This document shows, piece after piece, positions 5,612 to 9,839 of a DNA stretch of 9,839 nt. A program made the translations under genes and the position numbers. The notes under the pieces were generated by a model. It saw only the letters and a program-made list of their open reading frames with translations. It made no database searches and was not told the origin of the DNA. Origin of the DNA: Pseudomonadota bacterium (GTDB lineage: Bacteria > Desulfobacterota > Desulfobacteria > Desulfobacterales > RPRI01). How positions within the stretch are numbered: position 1 is the first letter of the stretch; each line of letters starts with the position of its first letter. The DNA lies in the NCBI GenBank assembly GCA_018819005.1, contig JAHJQU010000063.1, forward strand, positions 1 through 9,839. The letters are read 5' to 3'.

Positions 5612-6994
5612 ATGAAAAGACATAAAATTATTTCTCTTTTGAATACGGAAGAGCCTGCTGACAATATCTTGATAAAAGGGTGGGTGAGAACAAGGCGCGA
5701 TTCTACCGGCTTTTCATTTATCGAAGTAAATGATGGTTCATGCCTCAAAAACATACAAATTATTGCAGAAAAGGAACTAAACAATTACGACGATATTAAA
5801 AAACTCTCGACCGGTTCGGCGGTGGCAGTACGTGGTGATCTTGTCGAATCAAAAGGAGTCGGACAGAAATGGGAAGTTCAGGCCAGGCAGATTGATACAA
5901 TAAGTATTGCCCCTGATTCTTATCCTCTCCAAAAAAAGCGTCATACAGACGAATATTTACGAACAATAGCCTATTTAAGGCCCCGCACCAATAAATATGG
6001 CGCTGCTTTCCGCATAAGATCCGATCTCTCTTTTGCCATACATAAATTTTACAAAGATAAAGGCTTTAAGTATATTCACACTCCTGTAATTACCGGCTCC
6101 GACTGTGAAGGCGCCGGCGAACTTTTCAGGGTTACAACCATTGAACCGGACAAAGTCGAAAAAAGAGATGGCAAAACAGACTACTCTATGGACTTTTTCG
6201 GTAAAGCGGCAAACCTCACCGTGTCCGGTCAATTGTCAGCCGAAATGTTTGCTCTGGCCCTTGGAGATGTTTACACTTTTGGCCCTACATTCAGAGCTGA
6301 AAACTCAAACACAAGAAGACATGCTGCTGAATTCTGGATGCTTGAACCGGAAATAGCTTTTGGCGATATTAATGACAATATGGATTTAGGCGAAGAAACA
6401 ATAAAGCATTTAACAGGCTATGCTCTGAAAGAATGCAAAGATGATCTTGATTTGTTTGCAAATTTTGTTGACAAGAATCTGATTAACAATCTGGAAAATA
6501 TATCTTCATCAGATTTTATTAGATTGCCGTATGAAGAAGCTGTCGGCATATTGCAAAAATCAGGCGTTAAGTTCGAGTATGAAGTTTCCTTTGGAAAAGA
6601 CCTTCAGTCTGAACATGAAAACTACCTCACAGAAACACATTTCAAAAAACCGGTTATTCTTTATAATTATCCGAAAAACATAAAGCCCTTTTACATGAGG
6701 GTAAATGACGATAACAGAACTGTTGCCGCCATGGATATTCTTGTGCCCGGAATAGGAGAACTTATCGGCGGCAGCCAGCGTGAAGAGCGTCTCGAAGTGC
6801 TTGAATCACGTATGGATGAGTGTAAATTGTCAAAGGAAGATTACTGGTGGTATGTTGATTCCCGCCGTTTTGGTACAGTTCCTCACAGCGGCTTCGGACT
6901 CGGTTTTGAAAGACTTTTGATGCTTGTAACGGGCATTAAGAACATAAGGGATGTGATACCGTTTCCCAGAACTCCGGGAAGCATTGAGTTTTGA
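5612..6994 (+). CDS. asnS: Asparaginyl-tRNA synthetase
   Basis: AsnRS is a class IIb aminoacyl-tRNA synthetase that charges tRNA-Asn with asparagine in the cytoplasm. The 460 residues are close to the E. coli enzyme (466) and align along the whole length. The N-terminal OB-fold anticodon-binding domain covers about 1-110 (KGWVRTRRDS at 22-31). Class II motif 1 lies near 153-170 (HTPVITGSDCEGAGE). Motif 2 is at 222-247 (TFGPTFRAENSNTRRHAAEF, with R228 and E230). Motif 3 is at 427-436 (GFGLGFERLL, ATP-binding R434). The asparagine-type signatures DYWWY (410-414) and the ending RDVIPFPRTPG distinguish it from AspRS. The ATG has no good Shine-Dalgarno sequence (only GGA about a dozen bases before). 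An AsnRS gene implies direct Asn-tRNA charging rather than sole reliance on the amidotransferase route. Confidence 0.98.
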   Translation: MKRHKIISLLNTEEPADNILIKGWVRTRRDSTGFSFIEVNDGSCLKNIQIIAEKELNNYDDIKKLSTGSAVAVRGDLVESKGVGQKWEVQARQIDTISIAPDSYPLQKKRHTDEYLRTIAYLRPRTNKYGAAFRIRSDLSFAIHKFYKDKGFKYIHTPVITGSDCEGAGELFRVTTIEPDKVEKRDGKTDYSMDFFGKAANLTVSGQLSAEMFALALGDVYTFGPTFRAENSNTRRHAAEFWMLEPEIAFGDINDNMDLGEETIKHLTGYALKECKDDLDLFANFVDKNLINNLENISSSDFIRLPYEEAVGILQKSGVKFEYEVSFGKDLQSEHENYLTETHFKKPVILYNYPKNIKPFYMRVNDDNRTVAAMDILVPGIGELIGGSQREERLEVLESRMDECKLSKEDYWWYVDSRRFGTVPHSGFGLGFERLLMLVTGIKNIRDVIPFPRTPGSIEF

Positions 6995-6998
6995 TTCG

Positions 6999-7057
6999 CC
7001 GGGATGAAGGGGGAAGCGCTTCACAAAAACCAGATAGGCAGAGATAAAAATTCCCGG
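6999..7057. other. Inverted repeats between convergent asnS and thymidylate synthase-like gene
   Basis: The 63 bases between the two stop codons are bracketed by CCGGGA (6999-7004) and TCCCGG (7052-7057), which can pair around a 47-base loop. Inside lies a perfect ten-base palindrome, GAAGCGCTTC (7013-7022). A shared terminator is expected between convergent genes, but neither strand shows a compact GC-rich stem followed by a T run, so I do not call one. Confidence 0.3.
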
Positions 7058-7717
7058 TCAGTCTGTTCTCATGGTTCTCAGCTTGGCAAGCTCCCATATA
7101 TAGTCGTACAGATGAAGGCCTTTGCTTGCCGCAACGATCTCGCCATCTTCTACTCCGATTTCCTGAGCCATGTATTCTTTTAAAAGCTGTATAGCCCCGA
7201 GGTTTGCGGGAAAACCATTCCATAAATCCCAGGATCTGAAATAAACCATGAAGTGGAGTTTTCCATACCTGATTCTTGTATCAATGCCCCTCAGACACGG
7301 TGGATCACCAAGGTACAGGGTCGTCGGATCCCCAACGGTCATATACGCCTGATTTGTTCCATGCCCGTCTTCTTTATACATCCTTATAACTTCGGCAACC
7401 TGACTTTCAAGATATTGTCCATATGTGTAATCTTCATTTGGGCTTTTTGCGGAGGTCATCAAATACGGCAGATACTCTTCAAGATATCCTTCCGCAACAG
7501 GATTGGGTATGTTTAAAGCGTGTGGAATGTCGGGTATAAGCGGGCGTACGCCGGGATGTTTTATGTGCACGGTAATATAATCAAATTCCAGCCTCTCCTG
7601 CCCCTTAAAACTTCCCCTTTCGATTACGTATTTATACCCGTTGTCAATTATCTGGTAAACAGATTGAAACCAGGCATCCGGAAGGTCTCTTGCGGCTATA
7701 GAAACAACATTTAACAT
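7058..7717 (-). CDS. Short thymidylate synthase homologue, methanogen-like type
   Basis: Thymidylate synthase (ThyA fold) methylates dUMP to dTMP using a reduced pterin as one-carbon and hydride donor. The 219-residue product keeps the active-site landmarks of E. coli ThyA with an exact five-residue offset: nucleophile C141 in DPPC (E. coli C146), R161-S-W-D164 (R166, D169), G168-F-P170-A-N172 (G173, P175, N177), and H202-x-Y204 (H207, Y209). N172 favours dUMP over dCMP; dCMP hydroxymethylases carry Asp there. A likely phosphate-loop arginine is in VIERGSFKGQERLEFDY (31-47). It is about 45 residues shorter than ThyA and lacks nearly all of the C-terminal tail that closes over folate. The size recalls the methanogen-type enzymes (about 220 residues). 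It starts 31 bases after gyrB without a clear ribosome binding site, so co-transcription is likely. Cofactor and exact reaction remain open. Confidence 0.82.
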   Translation of the reverse strand: MLNVVSIAARDLPDAWFQSVYQIIDNGYKYVIERGSFKGQERLEFDYITVHIKHPGVRPLIPDIPHALNIPNPVAEGYLEEYLPYLMTSAKSPNEDYTYGQYLESQVAEVIRMYKEDGHGTNQAYMTVGDPTTLYLGDPPCLRGIDTRIRYGKLHFMVYFRSWDLWNGFPANLGAIQLLKEYMAQEIGVEDGEIVAASKGLHLYDYIWELAKLRTMRTD

Positions 7718-7748
7718 TGAATGGCCATCGCTTGGAAAATTGTTTCCG

Positions 7749-9839
7749 CTATATGTCGAGCATTCTTACATCAAGGGCGTTGTTTACGATAAAGTCACGC
7801 CTTGGCTCGACCTCATCTCCCATGAGTATTGTAAAAATTTCATTGGTATCAACAGAGTCCTGCACCTTTACCTGCAAAAGAGTCCTTTGTTCCGGATTCA
7901 TGGTTGTTCCCCATAACTGTTCGGGGTTCATTTCCCCAAGGCCTTTATATCGCTGAACAACCAATCCTTTTTTGCTCTCTTCCAAAACAAACCGCAGAAG
8001 CTCTTCTTTGTTGGATATTCTTACCTCATTCGCCCCGGATTCCTTGTTTTCCGTGTTTATTACAAAGAACGGTGGTTCATCATATTTAAAAATATGCTGG
8101 CCCAGAAATACACACTTCTGATAATCTTCGGAATAAACCAGTCCCGTCCCTATTTTGATATTCTTTATTTCCTTCTTGCTCATGATATTCGCCATGACAT
8201 TGGAAACCGGGCTTTCAGGATATTCAACAACCAGTTCATGCACACTTCTTTCCGGGTTCCAGAGAATTTCACTGGTCTTATATTTGTTTTGGTTAAGAAT
8301 GTTTTTAGTCCCGGACATTTTTTCCATATTCTGGAGAAATGTTTTGTCTTCCATTCCGCTTTTCAGTAGAATTTCTGTCAGTTCCTGTTTCAAACCACCT
8401 CTGTTTAATCTTGCTAAAGCAGATGAATATTCGGCCAAATTGGTTATAAAAAGATACAGGCGCTGCTCGGATAATGTGTTCTTGTTTTCACCTATTAAAA
8501 TTCTGTTGTGCTCGCAAAAAAGCCTTGTTGCATAGTCGTTTAAAGCTGTCTCATCCTTAAAATATTTTTCGTTTTTCCCTTTCCCGACTTTAAGGAGCGG
8601 GGGCTGCGCTATATACAAAAAGCCCTTCTCTATAACTTCCGGCATCTGTCTGTAAAAAAACGTGAGCAGCAGCGTCCTGATATGAGATCCATCAACATCG
8701 GCATCCGTCATAATAATAACTTTATGATATCTGATGTTATCAATATTGTACTCTTCTTTCCCGACCCCTGTTCCAAGGACCGTAATAATGTTCCTTATTT
8801 CCTCGCTTTTTAATATCTGATCGAACCGTGCCTTCTCAACATTTAATATTTTCCCCTTCAGCGGAAGAATTGCCTGAAACTTTCTATCCCTTCCCTGTTT
8901 GGCACTACCCCCTGCCGAATCTCCCTCCACAAGGAATATTTCCCGCATGGCCGGTTCCTGAATCTGGCATTCCGCCAGCTTGCCTGGTAGCGAAGCATCA
9001 GCCAATAATCCTTTACTCCTGGCTATATCCCTCGCTTTTCTAGCGGCAAACCTTACTCTCGCAGCATCAATAGCTTTGGATAATATTTTTTTTGCGATCG
9101 GGGGATTTTCTTCAAAATATATTCCGAGTTTTTCATTTACTAGTGATTCGACAAGGCCTTTTATTTCGCTGTTCCCGAGCTTGGTTTTTGTCTGACCCTC
9201 AAATTGCGGGTTTTTCAGCTTTATGCTTATTATCCCGGTCAAACCCTCCCTGACATCATCGCCGCTTAATTTGTCTTTAAGCTCTTTTGCTGCTGATATG
9301 TTTCCGTTTGAGGCATACTGGTTAATAACTCTTGTGAGGGCTGTTTTAAAACCAATAAGATGAAATCCACCCTCAATGGTATTTATGTTGTTAGCAAAGG
9401 AAAACAGTTTTTCGGTAAATGTGTCGTTGTACTGGATTGCCACCTCAACATGAACATCATTTTTTATTCCCTCAAAATAAATCGGCTTATGTAACGGTGT
9501 GGTATGTTTATTTAAATACTCCACAAAAGAAGTTATGCCGCCCTCGTAATAAAACTCTTTTTTTGTTTCAGCTCGTTCATCTTCTATTTTTATCCGGAGC
9601 CCTCTGTTCAAAAAAGCAAGCTCTCTAAGTCTTTTTTTAAGGATTTCAAATTCGAACTTATCTGTTGTGAGTATTTCTGTGTCGGGTTTAAAATGTATTT
9701 TTGTTCCGCGTTTTTTTGTTTCCCCTGTTATGGAAAGCTCTGTTGCTTTTTTTCCTCTTTCAAAGATCTGGTGGTATACTTTACCTTCGGTATATATTTC
9801 CAGCTCGAGTTTTTCTGAAAGGGCGTTAACAACAGAAAC
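7749..9839 (-). CDS. gyrB: DNA gyrase subunit B, missing its N-terminus at the window edge
   Basis: GyrB is the ATPase subunit of DNA gyrase, which with GyrA introduces negative supercoils. The frame stays open to the right edge, giving 696 visible residues; by alignment with E. coli about 120 N-terminal residues lie outside. The first visible residues, VSVVNALSEKLELEIY, belong to the GHKL ATPase domain, and RELAFLNRG continues it, so the TTG at 9611 is internal rather than a start. The ATP-contacting QTKTKLGNSE loop (visible residues 216-225) is intact. The TOPRIM domain has EGDSAGG (E305 of the visible part), PLKGKILNVEKA and MTDADVDGSH with three metal-binding aspartates (379, 381, 383). 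A region of about 165 residues between TOPRIM and QRYKGLGEMNPEQLW is the insertion found in Gram-negative GyrB. The C-terminus is complete. The conserved TOPRIM aspartate and lysine linked to quinolone sensitivity are unaltered. Confidence 0.98.
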   Translation of the reverse strand, partial: VSVVNALSEKLELEIYTEGKVYHQIFERGKKATELSITGETKKRGTKIHFKPDTEILTTDKFEFEILKKRLRELAFLNRGLRIKIEDERAETKKEFYYEGGITSFVEYLNKHTTPLHKPIYFEGIKNDVHVEVAIQYNDTFTEKLFSFANNINTIEGGFHLIGFKTALTRVINQYASNGNISAAKELKDKLSGDDVREGLTGIISIKLKNPQFEGQTKTKLGNSEIKGLVESLVNEKLGIYFEENPPIAKKILSKAIDAARVRFAARKARDIARSKGLLADASLPGKLAECQIQEPAMREIFLVEGDSAGGSAKQGRDRKFQAILPLKGKILNVEKARFDQILKSEEIRNIITVLGTGVGKEEYNIDNIRYHKVIIMTDADVDGSHIRTLLLTFFYRQMPEVIEKGFLYIAQPPLLKVGKGKNEKYFKDETALNDYATRLFCEHNRILIGENKNTLSEQRLYLFITNLAEYSSALARLNRGGLKQELTEILLKSGMEDKTFLQNMEKMSGTKNILNQNKYKTSEILWNPERSVHELVVEYPESPVSNVMANIMSKKEIKNIKIGTGLVYSEDYQKCVFLGQHIFKYDEPPFFVINTENKESGANEVRISNKEELLRFVLEESKKGLVVQRYKGLGEMNPEQLWGTTMNPEQRTLLQVKVQDSVDTNEIFTILMGDEVEPRRDFIVNNALDVRMLDI

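Noticed and set aside
7058..7717. dCMP hydroxymethylase
   Set aside because: The position that is Asp in dCMP-specific enzymes is Asn (N172), as in dUMP-specific thymidylate synthases.
8155..8535. A 126-codon plus-strand open frame
   Set aside because: It is antisense within gyrB, in the Gram-negative insertion region, and is a shadow of that coding sequence.
9609..9611. TTG as the start of gyrB
   Set aside because: The frame stays open to the window edge and the upstream translation matches GyrB (VSVVNALSE onward), so the TTG is an internal leucine codon.
7749..9839. Topoisomerase IV subunit ParE instead of GyrB
   Set aside because: The large insertion between TOPRIM and the QRYKGLGEMNPEQLW motif is the GyrB-type insertion, and the segment around PLKGKILNVEKARFDQIL is near identical to GyrB as recalled.
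1..9839. CRISPR arrays, insertion sequences, defence or toxin-antitoxin modules
   Set aside because: No regularly spaced repeats, transposase motifs or compact two-gene modules were seen; nearly all sequence is accounted for by housekeeping genes.

Overview
This AT-rich window (roughly 40% GC by eye) reads as chromosomal housekeeping DNA from a Gram-negative anaerobe. A Desulfobacterota (delta-proteobacterial) host is the best guess. Three things point there: a GyrB with the insertion in its C-terminal half that is typical of Gram-negative enzymes, a radical SAM protein fused to a DUF2344-type domain and sitting directly upstream of an RNase E/G gene, and a short thymidylate synthase homologue of the kind best known from methanogens. 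The taxonomic call is inference; no rRNA or marker search was possible. The rpmH-rnpA-yidD-yidC cluster and gyrB within 10 kb resemble the neighbourhood of a replication origin, but I found no dnaA gene and no cluster of DnaA boxes.

Layout, left to right. Positions 1-949 (minus strand) carry rpmH, rnpA, yidD and the first codons of yidC, in the conserved order for ribosomal protein L34, the RNase P protein, a membrane-insertion helper and the membrane insertase. rnpA and yidD overlap, and both appear to start with TTG. Positions 950-1329 hold no convincing gene. They contain a good sigma70-type promoter just behind the RNase gene that would give rpmH a leader of about 320 nt, a small GGTTC-rich repeat region and a few weak hairpins. 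Positions 1330-5428 (minus strand) carry a two-gene operon: the radical SAM/DUF2344 fusion protein first, then RNase E/G. A divergent region (5429-5611) separates it from asnS (asparaginyl-tRNA synthetase, 5612-6994, plus strand), which has a clear TTGAAA-17-TATATT promoter. Convergent with asnS is a minus-strand pair: gyrB (7749 to beyond the right edge, so its N-terminal part is missing) followed 31 bases later by the short thymidylate synthase-like gene (7058-7717).

The genes together serve RNA processing (RNase P protein, RNase E/G), translation (L34, AsnRS), membrane protein insertion (YidD/YidC), DNA topology (GyrB) and probably dTMP synthesis. I see no mobile element, CRISPR array, toxin-antitoxin or defence module, and no convincing novel system. 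The observations most worth a second look are the truncated thymidylate synthase next to gyrB, the long rpmH leader, and the radical SAM fusion protein, whose function is unknown.
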